A DNA stretch of 64,000 nt from Bog-473 sp963721585 (GTDB lineage Bacteria > Actinomycetota > Acidimicrobiia > Acidimicrobiales > RAAP-2): the NCBI GenBank assembly GCA_963721585.1, contig CAVRJN010000002.1:71246-135245 (forward strand), read 5' to 3'. Shown in pieces: positions 18,806-28,158 of the stretch. Every line of letters starts with the position of its first letter. Position 1 is the first letter of the stretch. The notes beneath the pieces are model-generated. The model was not told the origin of the DNA. It searched no databases and was given only the letters and a program-made list of their open reading frames with translations. The position numbers and the translations under genes are program-made.

Positions 18806-20373
18806 ACGATGCGGGTGTCGTGCGACGCCCAGTACTGCTCGCGCAACACACCCTTGTACAGCTTCCCCGTGGGCAGTCGGGGCAGCTCGTCCACGAAGTC
18901 CACGCTGCGCGGGCACTTGAAGTGGGCCAGGTGCTCACGGCAGAAGGCGATCAGTGCAGTCTCCAGGGCCGCGTCGCCCTCGACCCCGTCGACGAGCTGC
19001 ACGACGGCCTTGACCTCTTCGCCGAGGTCCTCGTTGGGGACGCCGATCACGGCGGCGTCCAACACGGACGGGTGTGTCACGAGGAGGTTCTCCGTCTCCT
19101 GCGGGTAGATGTTCACCCCACCCGAGATGATCATGTGCGCCTTGCGGTCGGTCAGGAAGAGGTAGCCGTCGGCGTCCAGGTACCCCACGTCGCCCACCGT
19201 GGACGTCGCACCGTCGTCCCGTCGGGAACCGGCCGTCTTGCCGGGGTCGTTGAAGTACTCGAAGTCCGTGGCGCCGGCGAACCACACCGTGCCCGACGTG
19301 CCGACGGGACAGGGCCGGCCGTCGTCGTCGAGGATCTGGATGTCGCTCAAGACCGAACGCCCGACGCTGCCCTTGTGCTCGAGCCAGTCCTTCGACGTGA
19401 TGAACGTGCACCCGTTGCCCTCCGTGGCGGCGTAGTACTCGAGCAGGATGGGCCCGAACCACTCGATCATCTGCTCCTTGACCGGGACCGGGCACGGGGC
19501 GGCGGCGTGGATCACGACCTCCAACGAGGAGAGGTCGGCGGCGGCACGGACCTCGGCGGGCAGCTTGAGCATCCGGCTGAACATGGTGGGCACGACTTGC
19601 GAGTGCGTGACGCCGTAGCGGCCCACGAGCTCGAGATACAGCGCCGGGTCGAAGTGCTCCATCACGACCGCCGTCGACTGCATCCGCAGCGCAATGGCCA
19701 CGCTCACCTGCGGGGCGGTGTGGTACAGCGGCGCCGGCGACAGGTAGACCATGCCCTCACGCAGCCGCCACAGCCCGGCGATCCCGAGGACGCCGATGCT
19801 GGTCTCGGAGGGATGGATGTCGAACATGGGGCGGAGGATGCCTTTGGGTCGCCCCGTCGTGCCTGACGAATACATCATGGGGGCGCCCATCTGCTCGTCC
19901 GGGACATGGTCCGTGGAGTGCGCGCCGACGGTGTCGTCCCACGACTCGTAGCCGTCGATGACGTCTCCGCCCGCCCCGGGCCCGCTGGTCGTGTCGACCA
20001 TGATGAAGCGGTCGACGTCGGGGCACAGCGCCGGCAGTTGTGCGGCAACCTCTGCCTTGGCGGTCGACGTCACGACGACCCGGGACCGCGAGTCATTGAT
20101 GACGTAGGCGACTTCCTCGGCCGAGAGATACGAGTTCACCGGCGTGAAGTACAGCCCCGTGCGTTCGGCCCCCGCCTCGGCCAGCAGCATCGCCGGGTGG
20201 TTCTCCATGAAGATCGCGACGTGGTCGCCCTTGCGCAGGCCCGTCTCGCGCAGAACGTGGGCGACCTGGTTGGCGGCTGCTTCGTACTCGGCGAAGGTGA
20301 GCGTGCGGCCCGAGGGCGCCATGATGATGGCCGGCTGGTCCGGGTGCTCCTTGGCATGGTCAGCTGCGTACAC
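18802..20373 (-). CDS. Fatty-acid-type acyl-CoA synthetase
   Basis: 523-residue ANL ligase starting at the GTG at 20373 (VYAADHAKEHPDQPAIIMA), preceded by a purine-rich GGGAAAAGGGGG. Motifs: MMYSSGTTGRPKGILRP near residue 167, YYAATEGNG near 312, TVGDVGYLDADGYLFLTDRK near 390, and LPRLPTGKLYKGVLREQYW at the end with the catalytic Lys. The pattern is close to FadD-like ligases of actinobacterial lipid and sterol clusters. It overlaps the serine-hydrolase gene by 14 bases and the kinase gene by 4. Confidence 0.92.
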   Translation of the reverse strand: MYAADHAKEHPDQPAIIMAPSGRTLTFAEYEAAANQVAHVLRETGLRKGDHVAIFMENHPAMLLAEAGAERTGLYFTPVNSYLSAEEVAYVINDSRSRVVVTSTAKAEVAAQLPALCPDVDRFIMVDTTSGPGAGGDVIDGYESWDDTVGAHSTDHVPDEQMGAPMMYSSGTTGRPKGILRPMFDIHPSETSIGVLGIAGLWRLREGMVYLSPAPLYHTAPQVSVAIALRMQSTAVVMEHFDPALYLELVGRYGVTHSQVVPTMFSRMLKLPAEVRAAADLSSLEVVIHAAAPCPVPVKEQMIEWFGPILLEYYAATEGNGCTFITSKDWLEHKGSVGRSVLSDIQILDDDGRPCPVGTSGTVWFAGATDFEYFNDPGKTAGSRRDDGATSTVGDVGYLDADGYLFLTDRKAHMIISGGVNIYPQETENLLVTHPSVLDAAVIGVPNEDLGEEVKAVVQLVDGVEGDAALETALIAFCREHLAHFKCPRSVDFVDELPRLPTGKLYKGVLREQYWASHDTRIV

Positions 20374-21643
20374 CGGCGCCCCCTTTTCCCGCGTCCCCCA
20401 GGCACGAGTACAGCATCCCCACCAGGGAGGCGCCCATGAGCGGGAGCGCCTGGTTTTCCAGGTGGTTGCGCACGAACCCGACGCCGACGCGGGCTGACGG
20501 ATCGGCGAACCCGATTTGGCCGCCGGCCCCCATGTGCCCGAACGCACCGTCGTTCGGGCCGTGCATCGGTGGCGCGCCCGGGACGAGTGCCGGCGGTTCG
20601 AGCGAGTAGCCGACGGCCCATCGGGTGGGGACGCCCATGACGGCGTCGCGCCCGCAGACCTGCTCGGCGCGGAAGCGCTCCACCGACGTCCGCGAGACAA
20701 GCTCCTCCCCGTCGGCGAGCGCGGCGTACGTCCGGGCCAGCGCCCGTGCCGTCGCGGTGGCGCCCAGCGCGCCGATCTCGGCGGCCAGGACGTCGGGTCT
20801 GTTCATGAACTCGGCGAACCGGGGCCGGCCGTGCTCGTCGGCGAACAGGCTCCCGTGCGCGCCGGCCAGGACCGAGCGCCCGGACTTCGACTCGGGATCG
20901 ATGGCGCGCAGCGCGCTGTCCCTGCCCGGCTTGACCGGGAAGTCGATGACCGTCGCCACCGATCCGAGCCGGTCGGCCGGGGTGCCGATGGAGCACTGCA
21001 CTCCGAGCGGGCCCGCCACCTCGGCCTCGAAGAACGTCCCCAGGCTCTGACCGCTGATCCGCCGGACTAGCTCGCCTACGAGCCAGCCGAAGGTGACGCC
21101 GTGGTAGCCGTGACGCGTCCCCGGCTCCCATGCCGGCTCGCCGCCGGCGATGGCGGCCGCGATCAATTCGCTTTCCTTCCAGCCGGACCCGTCCCACGAC
21201 AGCAGCTCGTCGGCGCACGGCACGCCGATGGCCCCCGACTGGTGGCTGAGAAGCTGCCGCACCGTGGTGGGCGACTTGCCCGCCTGGCCGAACTCGGGCC
21301 AGTAGCGGACGACCGGCGCATTGAGGTCGAGCTCGCCCCGGTCCTCCAGGATGTGGGCGCACAACGACGTCATGCCCTTGGTCGACGACATGATGACCGC
21401 CCGCGTGTCCTCCTGCCATGCCCGACCGTCCGGTCCCGCCGGGCCGGTCCAGATGTCGACGACGCGCTCCCCGTCGACAAAGGCGCAGAACGCACCGCCG
21501 CCCTGGCCGAGGTCCGCCCGTCGCTCCCGATCGCCGAGCATGAGCGTCGCGCCGGCGCCCAACATCTCGGCCACACGCTCGAATCCGGGCGCGACGAACC
21601 CCTTGACGTCGGACAGGTCGGACAGGTCGGTCACGTCGGTCAC
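20360..21643 (-). CDS. Beta-lactamase-fold serine hydrolase (class C-like esterase)
   Basis: 427 residues; GTG start at 21643 overlaps the LLM stop (GTGA). The SxxK motif is S86-S-T-K89 in VIMSSTKGM. A Tyr motif candidate Y180-H-G follows in RHGYHGVTFGW, and HMGAGGQIGFADP near the end takes the place of the third motif. No signal peptide, so this is a cytoplasmic esterase or carboxylesterase (EstB/LipL-like) rather than a secreted beta-lactamase. It would release acids from esters in the same pathway as the downstream ligase. Confidence 0.88.
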   Translation of the reverse strand: MTDVTDLSDLSDVKGFVAPGFERVAEMLGAGATLMLGDRERRADLGQGGGAFCAFVDGERVVDIWTGPAGPDGRAWQEDTRAVIMSSTKGMTSLCAHILEDRGELDLNAPVVRYWPEFGQAGKSPTTVRQLLSHQSGAIGVPCADELLSWDGSGWKESELIAAAIAGGEPAWEPGTRHGYHGVTFGWLVGELVRRISGQSLGTFFEAEVAGPLGVQCSIGTPADRLGSVATVIDFPVKPGRDSALRAIDPESKSGRSVLAGAHGSLFADEHGRPRFAEFMNRPDVLAAEIGALGATATARALARTYAALADGEELVSRTSVERFRAEQVCGRDAVMGVPTRWAVGYSLEPPALVPGAPPMHGPNDGAFGHMGAGGQIGFADPSARVGVGFVRNHLENQALPLMGASLVGMLYSCLGDAGKGGAGVRS

Positions 21644-22644
21644 AGGGCCCGCAGCTCCCGCTCGACGTCCGGCCACCAGTCCTTGCGCCACCACGACACG
21701 TTGATGCGGTCGACCAGGCCGCCGTAGCGAGCGCCCACCTCGCGGGCCAGGGCGTCGGGCGTGCAGACGATGGTCAGCGTGTCGAGGACCTCGTCGTCGA
21801 CGAGGCGCGCCATCTCGTCCCAGCGACCGTTCTTCGAGCAGGCATAGAGGTCCGCTTGCAGGTCGCCCCATCCGTGCAGCTCCAACACGGGCCGGTAGGC
21901 CGGCGTCGAGGCGTAGTAGCCGACGTGGTTCCTCATGGCGTCGCGGGCCTTCTCCAACTTCGCCTCGTCCTCGACCACCGAAATGAAGCCCGGGCACGTC
22001 ACCTCGAACCCCTCGTCACGGCTCCGGCCCGTCGCCGCCAGCCCCTTGTCCACCGCCGGCAGGATCACTTCGCGCAGGTAGCGCGCCGAGCAGATGCCGT
22101 GGGTGATGACGCCGTCCGCCACCTCGCCGGCGATCTCGTTCATCAAAGGCCCGACTGCAGCCAGGAAGACGCGGGGGGGACCGTACGAATGCGGGGGTGG
22201 CGCGAAGACGGGTGTCATCAGCGTGTGCGTGTAGAACTCGCCCTCGAACTCCAGGGGGACGGCGTCGTTCCACGATGCCCAGATCGCCCGCAGGGCGAGC
22301 ACGTACTCCCGCATGCGTGCCGCCGGGTGTGACCACGGGGAACTGAACCGCTTCTCAATGTGCCGTCGCACCTGCGACCCCATCCCCAACACGACGCGCC
22401 CGCCTGAGTACTCCTGCAATTGGTTGGTCGTGTACGCCATGCTCATGGGGTTGCGGGCGAAGGCCACGGCGATCCCGGTCCCGAGGGACACCGACGTCGA
22501 GTGCTCGGCGGCCAGCGTCAAAGACAGAAACGGATCGTTTGTCGTCTCCGCCGCCCAGACGCAGTCCAGCCCGGCGGCCTCGGCGGCGGCCACCCGGTGG
22601 GCCACCGGGGGCAGCTCCGTCCCCAGACCGCCGTCGATCTTCAT
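21640..22644 (-). CDS. LLM-class F420-dependent oxidoreductase
   Basis: 334 residues, ATG at 22644. (alpha/beta)8 luciferase-like sequence: LDCVWAAETTNDPFLSLTLA, SLGTGIAVAFARNPMSMAYT near residue 53, GGRVVLGMGSQVRRHIEKRF near 80 and EIAGEVADGVITHGICSARY near 171. The GSQVRxHIExR pattern matches F420-dependent enzymes of the TIGR03617-like group common in mycobacteria. It is highly similar in plan to the frameshifted LLM gene at 43112-44150. It starts 13 bases after the CoA-transferase stop. Confidence 0.9.
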   Translation of the reverse strand: MKIDGGLGTELPPVAHRVAAAEAAGLDCVWAAETTNDPFLSLTLAAEHSTSVSLGTGIAVAFARNPMSMAYTTNQLQEYSGGRVVLGMGSQVRRHIEKRFSSPWSHPAARMREYVLALRAIWASWNDAVPLEFEGEFYTHTLMTPVFAPPPHSYGPPRVFLAAVGPLMNEIAGEVADGVITHGICSARYLREVILPAVDKGLAATGRSRDEGFEVTCPGFISVVEDEAKLEKARDAMRNHVGYYASTPAYRPVLELHGWGDLQADLYACSKNGRWDEMARLVDDEVLDTLTIVCTPDALAREVGARYGGLVDRINVSWWRKDWWPDVERELRAL

Positions 22645-22657
22645 CGCGTCCGCGCCC

Positions 22658-24898
22658 TCACACCGACGCCGATGCCGCGGTGGGCTTGATCCGTCGTCGC
22701 ACGGGCGCCGGCGTCGGTGCCGGCCCCTTGACGGCCGGTGCGTCGACCGACAACGACAGCGGCAGCCCGACCTGCACGAAGCGCCCCGCCGCCGGGTGCC
22801 GGTAGCGGCGCAGCAGCTCTCGGGCCACGACCTGGGGGTCGTCGGGCACGGCGGAAGGGTGCACGCTCACCGCCGCCGGGACGCCTTCGGAGTGCAGCGC
22901 CGACAGCGCGGACTCCACCGTGAAGAGCGCGACCGCGTCGGCGACCTCGTCGACGAGCGGCGCCGAGGCGCCGTCACCGTCGCCGTCGAGACCGCCGCCG
23001 AAGAGACCCAACGCCCGCAGCAACCCGGTCCGCTGGGCAGCTGTCACGCAACAGACCGTCACCCACCCGTCCTTGGCCCGGTACAGGTGGAACCACATGG
23101 AGGGGCCCCACAAGTCAGCGCCCACCCGATCCGGCACGGCACCGGCCAGAGCCAACGCCGCCACGTCCTCGGACTGGAACACGGTCGCCGTCAACGCCAG
23201 CGACGCGTCCACGCCCGTCACTGCCACGCCCCGAGTGCGTCCCAACAAGGCGAGCACGATCCCCGCCCCCAGCAACAGCCCCGTCCCGTAGTCGTTGGCG
23301 GTGAAGTTGACCGGCACCGGCCGCACACCGCCGCCCTGCGTCATCTCCATCCCGGTCGCCGCCTGCACGACGTAATCGAAGGAAGGGCGGCTGGCCAGCG
23401 GCCCCGCCACCCCGAAGCCCTTGGCCCGCGCGTAGACGAGCGCGGGGTTGACCGCCCGCAGCGCGTCCTCGGCCAGGCCCAGCCGCTCCCACGCCCCCGC
23501 CATGGCGTTCTCGACCACGACATCGGACGCCGCCACGAGGTCGAGCAGCCGCACCCGGTCCTCGGGAGTCTTGAGGTCGAGCACGATCCCGCGCTTCGAG
23601 CGATTGGCGTCGACGTAAATGTTGGGCAGCACCGGCATCATCTGGAACCCGCCCTCGCCGCCTGGCGGCTCCACCTTCACGACGTCGGCGCCCAGCTCGG
23701 CCAGCAGCCGGGACGCCAGCGGTCCGGCCCAGAACGAGGAGAGGTCGACGATGCGGTGGCCGCCGAGCGCGCCCTGCTCCCCGCCGTGCCGGCGTCCGGG
23801 CCGCCGCTCGCCGGACCCGGCGGAAATCCGCACGGGCGGGCCGACCAGCGGCACCCGCCCGAGGACCGGGTCATCGGCCGGGATGACGAGGCGGTCGATG
23901 CGAGCCTGGTCGTGCGCCAGCCACTCGGCGAGCGTGTTGCACTTGGCCACCGCGGCGGGTTGGGCCAACAGCGCTGTTTCCCACTGGTCGGCCGTCTTGG
24001 ACCCGAAGCCCTCGATCACACGCTGCAACATGTCGCGGTTCCACTCGCGGTCGGAGAGCCGCGAGAGCCCCTCCGGCGTCGAGTAGTCGAGGCCGCCGTC
24101 GTCCATGCCCAGGACGCGGCAGAGCTCGCGCCAGCGCTCCGTCCCGCTGAGGTTGACCATGACGGCGCCACCGCCGGCCGTGTCGAAGACGCGCAGGATC
24201 GGCGACTTGGTCTGGCGCACAATGCGGGGCCGGTGCCCTTGCCGATGGAAGATCGCCGCCGCGTTCAAGAACAAGAGCGCATCGAGGAGGGAGGTCTCGA
24301 CGTGTTGGCCGTACCCGGTCGAGGCGCGCTTGATCAATGCGGCTCCGGCACCGAGGACGGCCACCAGCGCCGCCGAGACGCTGGCCACAGGGAAGGGGAG
24401 CCAGATCGGATCGTCCCCGGTGAACAGCCCCTGTTCCGCGCCCGCCCGGGCGTGCACGAGCGGCTCCCATCCCGGCTCGTCGCGTGACGGCCCGTCAGCA
24501 CCCCAGGCGGTGATGGAGCAGGTGACCAGACGGGGTCGGCCGGCGCGCAGCGTGGCCGGCGCCAGCCCGAGCCGGTCCAACGCACCCGGCCGCAGGTTCT
24601 CTATCAGCAGGTCGGCCTCGTCGACGAGATCCCGCAATGCGGCGGCACCGGCGGGCGAGCGCAGGTCGAGCTCGATCGTCTCCTTGCCCCGGTTCCAGGC
24701 GGCGAAGCGAGCGGGATCGGCGCGCAGCGGGTCGCCCCCCGGGCGTTCCACCTTGACCACCGTCGCCCCGAGGTCGGCGAAGATCGTGGCGGCGAGCGGG
24801 GCGGCCACGTACTGCCCGACCTCGACGACCCGCAGGCCACCGAGCACCGGCGCCTGGCTCCCGGGGGGATCCGGAGGCGGCGGATGCTCAGTGGCCAC
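22658..24898 (-). CDS. Tandem family III CoA-transferase (two CaiB/BaiF domains in one chain)
   Basis: 746 residues from the GTG at 24898, overlapping the dehydrogenase gene by 11 bases. Domain 1 (about 17-370) begins LGGLRVVEVGQYVAAPLAA; domain 2 (about 385-740) begins ALGGHRIVDLSSFWAGPLAS. The family nucleophile Asp in domain 1 is D206 in HVETSLLDALLF. The aligned position in domain 2 (GVDASLALTATVF) is Leu, so the second half seems to lack it. Family III enzymes move CoA between acids without ATP and are obligate interlocked dimers, so a fused pair with one active half is structurally sensible. The linker at about 355-385 is Gly/Arg-rich. Confidence 0.88.
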   Translation of the reverse strand: MATEHPPPPDPPGSQAPVLGGLRVVEVGQYVAAPLAATIFADLGATVVKVERPGGDPLRADPARFAAWNRGKETIELDLRSPAGAAALRDLVDEADLLIENLRPGALDRLGLAPATLRAGRPRLVTCSITAWGADGPSRDEPGWEPLVHARAGAEQGLFTGDDPIWLPFPVASVSAALVAVLGAGAALIKRASTGYGQHVETSLLDALLFLNAAAIFHRQGHRPRIVRQTKSPILRVFDTAGGGAVMVNLSGTERWRELCRVLGMDDGGLDYSTPEGLSRLSDREWNRDMLQRVIEGFGSKTADQWETALLAQPAAVAKCNTLAEWLAHDQARIDRLVIPADDPVLGRVPLVGPPVRISAGSGERRPGRRHGGEQGALGGHRIVDLSSFWAGPLASRLLAELGADVVKVEPPGGEGGFQMMPVLPNIYVDANRSKRGIVLDLKTPEDRVRLLDLVAASDVVVENAMAGAWERLGLAEDALRAVNPALVYARAKGFGVAGPLASRPSFDYVVQAATGMEMTQGGGVRPVPVNFTANDYGTGLLLGAGIVLALLGRTRGVAVTGVDASLALTATVFQSEDVAALALAGAVPDRVGADLWGPSMWFHLYRAKDGWVTVCCVTAAQRTGLLRALGLFGGGLDGDGDGASAPLVDEVADAVALFTVESALSALHSEGVPAAVSVHPSAVPDDPQVVARELLRRYRHPAAGRFVQVGLPLSLSVDAPAVKGPAPTPAPVRRRIKPTAASASV

Positions 24899-26189
24899 GA
24901 GTCGCCCCTGCGCCCGCCGGTGTGGCGGCAGGTGCCGTCCCCGCCCGGGCGTCGCCGGGATCCCGACCGCCACGGTCGAGATCGCCCGGCATGAGGTCAC
25001 CTTCTTCGTCACGGGGCAGGCCGAGCACGCGCTCGGCGATGACGTTGCGCACGATCTGGTTGGTCCCGCCCCCGATGGAGGCCGACAGGGAGCTCAACAG
25101 CTGGTCCGACCAGCGCCCGGCGTCGGGGTCGTCGGTGGTCCATGCCGTCGCATGCATGCCCGCTGCCTCGACCGCGACCAGCCCCGACTCCTGCACCAGC
25201 TGGGCCATGGCCAACTTGAGCAACGAGGCCGCGGCACCGTCGCCCCCCTTGGCCTTCACCTGCAGGTAGGAGGTGAGGTGACGCAGGACCATCTGCCGGA
25301 TGCGCAGCTGCACCAGGCGGTCGCGCAGGACGGGCCGTCCCGCCAGGCCGCGCCGCTTCGCCTCCTCGGCCAGCGCCGTGAAGCCACCCTTGCCGCCGCC
25401 CCCGCCGCCCATGTTGCCGAGAGCCTGCCGTTCGAAGGCGAGCATGGTGCGGGCCACGCGCCACCCGTCGTCGATGGCGCCCACCACGTTGGCCACCGGC
25501 ACCCGCACCTCGTCGAGGAACACCTCGTTGAAGTGGGACTCGCCGGTGAGCTGGCGCAGCGGCCGCACGGTGACGCCCGGCACGTGCATGTCGACGATGA
25601 GCATGGTGATGCCTTCGCGCTTGGGCCGCGCCGGGTCGGTCCGCACGAGGCAGGCGGCGTAGTCGCTGTGCTGGGCGCCCGACGTCCAGACCTTCTGCCC
25701 CTGGAGCACGAACTCGTCGCCGTCGCGCCGGGCGCGCGTCTGCACGCTCGAGAGGTCGGAGCCCGCGCCCGGCTCGCTGAACAGCTCGCACCAGACGTGG
25801 TCGCCTCGCAGCAGTGGTGGGACGAACGCCTTCTTCTGTTCCTCGCTCGCGTGCACCAGCAGCGTGGGCCCGCACATGCCGAGCCCGATCTCGAGCGAGC
25901 GGGGCGGAACTTTGAAGGCCTTCGACTCGCGGTCGTAGATGCGCTGGTAGCGGCCCGAGAGCCCGCGCCCGCCGTACTCGGCCGGCCAGGTGATGCCGGC
26001 CAGGCCGGCCTCGGCCAGCTGGCGCTGGTACGCGACCGAACGGGAGAGTCCCGAGCCGCCGAACGAGACGACGCCGCTCGCCCCGTCACCCTTGGCCGGC
26101 AGCGTGGCCCGCAGGAAGGTCAGGACCTCCTCCCGGAAGGCCTCCTCCGAAGGAGGGGAGCCCGGACCGGCGACGGAGACATCCGTCAT
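24888..26189 (-). CDS. Acyl-CoA dehydrogenase
   Basis: 433 residues; start at the ATG at 26189 (MTDVSVAGPGS) overlapping the TetR stop (ATGA). Motifs: WCELFSEPGAGSDLSSVQTR near residue 130, FVLQGQKVWTSGAQHSDYA near 151, GGGTNQIVRNVIAERVLGLP near 380. A Gly-rich loop (GNMGGGGGGKGG, about 250) lies in the middle domain. Similar to FadE-type enzymes of actinobacterial sterol and lipid catabolism. First enzyme gene after the regulator. Confidence 0.92.
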   Translation of the reverse strand: MTDVSVAGPGSPPSEEAFREEVLTFLRATLPAKGDGASGVVSFGGSGLSRSVAYQRQLAEAGLAGITWPAEYGGRGLSGRYQRIYDRESKAFKVPPRSLEIGLGMCGPTLLVHASEEQKKAFVPPLLRGDHVWCELFSEPGAGSDLSSVQTRARRDGDEFVLQGQKVWTSGAQHSDYAACLVRTDPARPKREGITMLIVDMHVPGVTVRPLRQLTGESHFNEVFLDEVRVPVANVVGAIDDGWRVARTMLAFERQALGNMGGGGGGKGGFTALAEEAKRRGLAGRPVLRDRLVQLRIRQMVLRHLTSYLQVKAKGGDGAAASLLKLAMAQLVQESGLVAVEAAGMHATAWTTDDPDAGRWSDQLLSSLSASIGGGTNQIVRNVIAERVLGLPRDEEGDLMPGDLDRGGRDPGDARAGTAPAATPAGAGATRGH

Positions 26190-26911
26190 GCCGTCGTCGA
26201 CCCGTTCACCGACGTGGCGCTTCTGCCGATCGCCGTCGATCGGGGGAGGCCGACGGCGAGCAGGCCGCCGAAGACCATGTCCTTCATGACGCGGGCCAGC
26301 AACTCGGGGTCGGAGCGGTCGAGGGTGGTGATGGAGCGCAGCATGCCATCGAGCATGGTCACCGCCGCCCGCGCCTCGTCCTCGCCCAGGCCGGGTCGGA
26401 CCTCGCACAACAGGTGCACCCATTCGGCCATGCGCACCCGCTCAATGCGGGCGACGCGTCGCCGCGCGTCGTCGTCGAGCGAGCGGTACTCCTTGACGAA
26501 GACGTCGCGCAGATTGCCGTTGCGCAGCTGCAGCACGATGGCGGCGTCAATGAGCATCTCGAGCGTCGCCATCGGCGGCAGGTCCTCGTTCAGGACGTCG
26601 TCGACCGTTCCCCTCCAGATGATGGCCGCCTCCTCGATGAGGACTGAGAGGAGCTCGCCCTTGCTGTCGAAGTAACGGTAGATGGCTGGCCCGCTGACGC
26701 CGGCGGCGGCGCCGATGTCGCCCAGGCTGGTCTCGCGAAAGCCGCGCTCGCGGAAGAGGTCGGTGGCGGCCGCCATGATCGCCTCACGGGTGCGCTCGCC
26801 CTTCGTGGTCTTGGTCCGGGGGGATGCCGCCAGAGCCGCCGCGGCGGGGTCCGGCGGAACCGGCGCGGCGGCCTTCCCGGACGGGCTCATATGGGCACGG
26901 ATGTTAGTCAT
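26186..26911 (-). CDS. TetR-family transcriptional regulator
   Basis: 241 residues from ATG 26911 (an internal ATG at 26890 is an alternative). A disordered Ala/Pro N-terminus is followed by the TetR helix-turn-helix: TREAIMAAATDLFRERGF, TSLGDIGAAAGVSGPAIYRY and FDSKGELL, about residues 40-90. The C-terminal ligand-binding domain resembles KstR/FadR-like repressors in size. It heads the nine-gene minus-strand operon and is divergent from the LLM-led plus-strand operon, so it probably represses both through the palindromes between them and responds to an acyl-CoA pathway intermediate (inference). Confidence 0.9.
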   Translation of the reverse strand: MTNIRAHMSPSGKAAAPVPPDPAAAALAASPRTKTTKGERTREAIMAAATDLFRERGFRETSLGDIGAAAGVSGPAIYRYFDSKGELLSVLIEEAAIIWRGTVDDVLNEDLPPMATLEMLIDAAIVLQLRNGNLRDVFVKEYRSLDDDARRRVARIERVRMAEWVHLLCEVRPGLGEDEARAAVTMLDGMLRSITTLDRSDPELLARVMKDMVFGGLLAVGLPRSTAIGRSATSVNGSTTA

Positions 26912-26936
26912 GCATCACAAATCCGGCTGATTCACG

Positions 26937-26983
26937 TTGACTCGACCCTCGAGGCATGCTTAAAGTTTAATCGTCGTTAACAA
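26937..26983. promoter_or_regulatory. Divergent promoter/operator between the TetR gene and the LLM operon
   Basis: The 98-base gap between the two starts is the only AT-rich stretch nearby. On the plus strand TTGACT (26937-26942), a 17-base spacer and TTAAAG (26960-26965) form a promoter. Its -10 lies inside the palindrome TTAAA-G-TTTAA (26960-26970). A second palindrome GTTAAC follows at 26976-26981. A TetR dimer bound here would cover the plus-strand -10, and a minus-strand TTGCGA-N16-TAAACT also overlaps. Confidence 0.6.
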
Positions 26984-27009
26984 AATCGCAAGGGGACGGG
27001 AGGGCGGGC

Positions 27010-28158
27010 GTGGAGTTCGGCTTGTTCATGGAGCTGTCGGTGCCACGCCCGTGGACGGCCGACTCGGAGCGCCAGGTCTACGAGAACGCCCTCGAGCAGG
27101 TGCGCCTGGCCGACGAGCTCGGCTTCGACTACATCTGGGCCGTCGAGCACCACTTCCTCGAGGAGTACTCGCACTGCTCGGGCCCCGACATCTTCCTCTC
27201 GGCGGCGGCGACCATGACCAAGCGCATCAGGGTCGGGCACGGCGTCGTGGCGTGCGTGCCGCAGTACCAGAGCCCCATCCGGGTGGCGGAGCGGGCGGCG
27301 GTCCTCGACATCATTTCGGGCGGACGATTGGAGCTGGGGACCGGCCGTTCCGCGACGTGGCCGGAGTTGAGCGGCTTCGGGGCCAACCCCGACGACACCA
27401 AGAAGACCTGGGACGAGTTCGTCCGGGTCATCCCCAAGATGTGGATGCAAGAGCGCTTCGCCTGGAACGGCCGCATGTTCTCCATGCCCGAGCGGGCCAT
27501 CCTGCCCAAGCCCTTGCAGAAGCCGCACCCGCCGATGTGGGTGGCCGTCACGTCGCCCGGCACCGAGATCGACGCGGCAGACCGCGGGCTCGGCTGTCTC
27601 GGGCTGTCGCCGGGGGGCTTTGCCGACTCGGAGAAGAAGGTCCTGAACTACCGGAAGCACATTGCGACGTGCGAGCCGGTCGGCGCCTTCGTGAACGACA
27701 AGGTCCTGACCGTCAACTTCCTGTCGTGTTGCGAGGACGGTGACCTGGGCCGGCGCAACGGGCTGAAGGTGGCGTCCATGTTCTCCTACATGGCGGCACA
27801 GCTCCTGTCGGCCAAGGAAGTGCTGCCGACGCATTCCTATCCCTCCGAGGGCCTGCTGCCTGCGCTGCGGCGCGAGTCGGGCTCGCCGGGGGACGCCGCC
27901 AAGGCCTTCAAGGGCGTGACCATGGGGACGCCCGACGACGTGGCCGACGCCATCGCGGCGTGGGAGAACGTCGGGTTCGACGGCATCAACTTCATCCACC
28001 AGTTCATGGAGGTGGTGCCCCAGCAGTACGTGCTCGACTCCATGCGACTGTTCGCCGAAGAGGTCATGCCACGGTTCAAGACGAGGGACGGCGCGTCGCG
28101 TCGCCCGGTGGCGGTTCCGGTCGGGGCTGGCGTGGCCGCCGCGGCGGAGGTGGCCTGA
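27010..28158 (+). CDS. LLM-class flavin-dependent monooxygenase
   Basis: 382 residues, GTG start at 27010 after GGGACGGGAGGG. Luciferase-like motifs: FDYIWAVEHHFLEEYSHCSG near residue 39, RIRVGHGVVACVPQYQSPIR near 75, and DIISGGRLELGTGRSATWPE near 99. The EHHF motif and C-terminal GFDGINFIHQFM are typical of alkanal-monooxygenase-like oxygenases. The last 25 residues are Ala/Val-rich. It opens the plus-strand arm of the TetR locus and its stop overlaps the next ATG by one base (TGATG). Confidence 0.9.
   Translation: MEFGLFMELSVPRPWTADSERQVYENALEQVRLADELGFDYIWAVEHHFLEEYSHCSGPDIFLSAAATMTKRIRVGHGVVACVPQYQSPIRVAERAAVLDIISGGRLELGTGRSATWPELSGFGANPDDTKKTWDEFVRVIPKMWMQERFAWNGRMFSMPERAILPKPLQKPHPPMWVAVTSPGTEIDAADRGLGCLGLSPGGFADSEKKVLNYRKHIATCEPVGAFVNDKVLTVNFLSCCEDGDLGRRNGLKVASMFSYMAAQLLSAKEVLPTHSYPSEGLLPALRRESGSPGDAAKAFKGVTMGTPDDVADAIAAWENVGFDGINFIHQFMEVVPQQYVLDSMRLFAEEVMPRFKTRDGASRRPVAVPVGAGVAAAAEVA

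Noticed and set aside
22313..26675. Very long plus-strand open frames opposite the CoA-transferase and dehydrogenase genes
   Set aside because: Their translations are rich in Arg, His and Pro without family motifs; the minus-strand genes are well supported.
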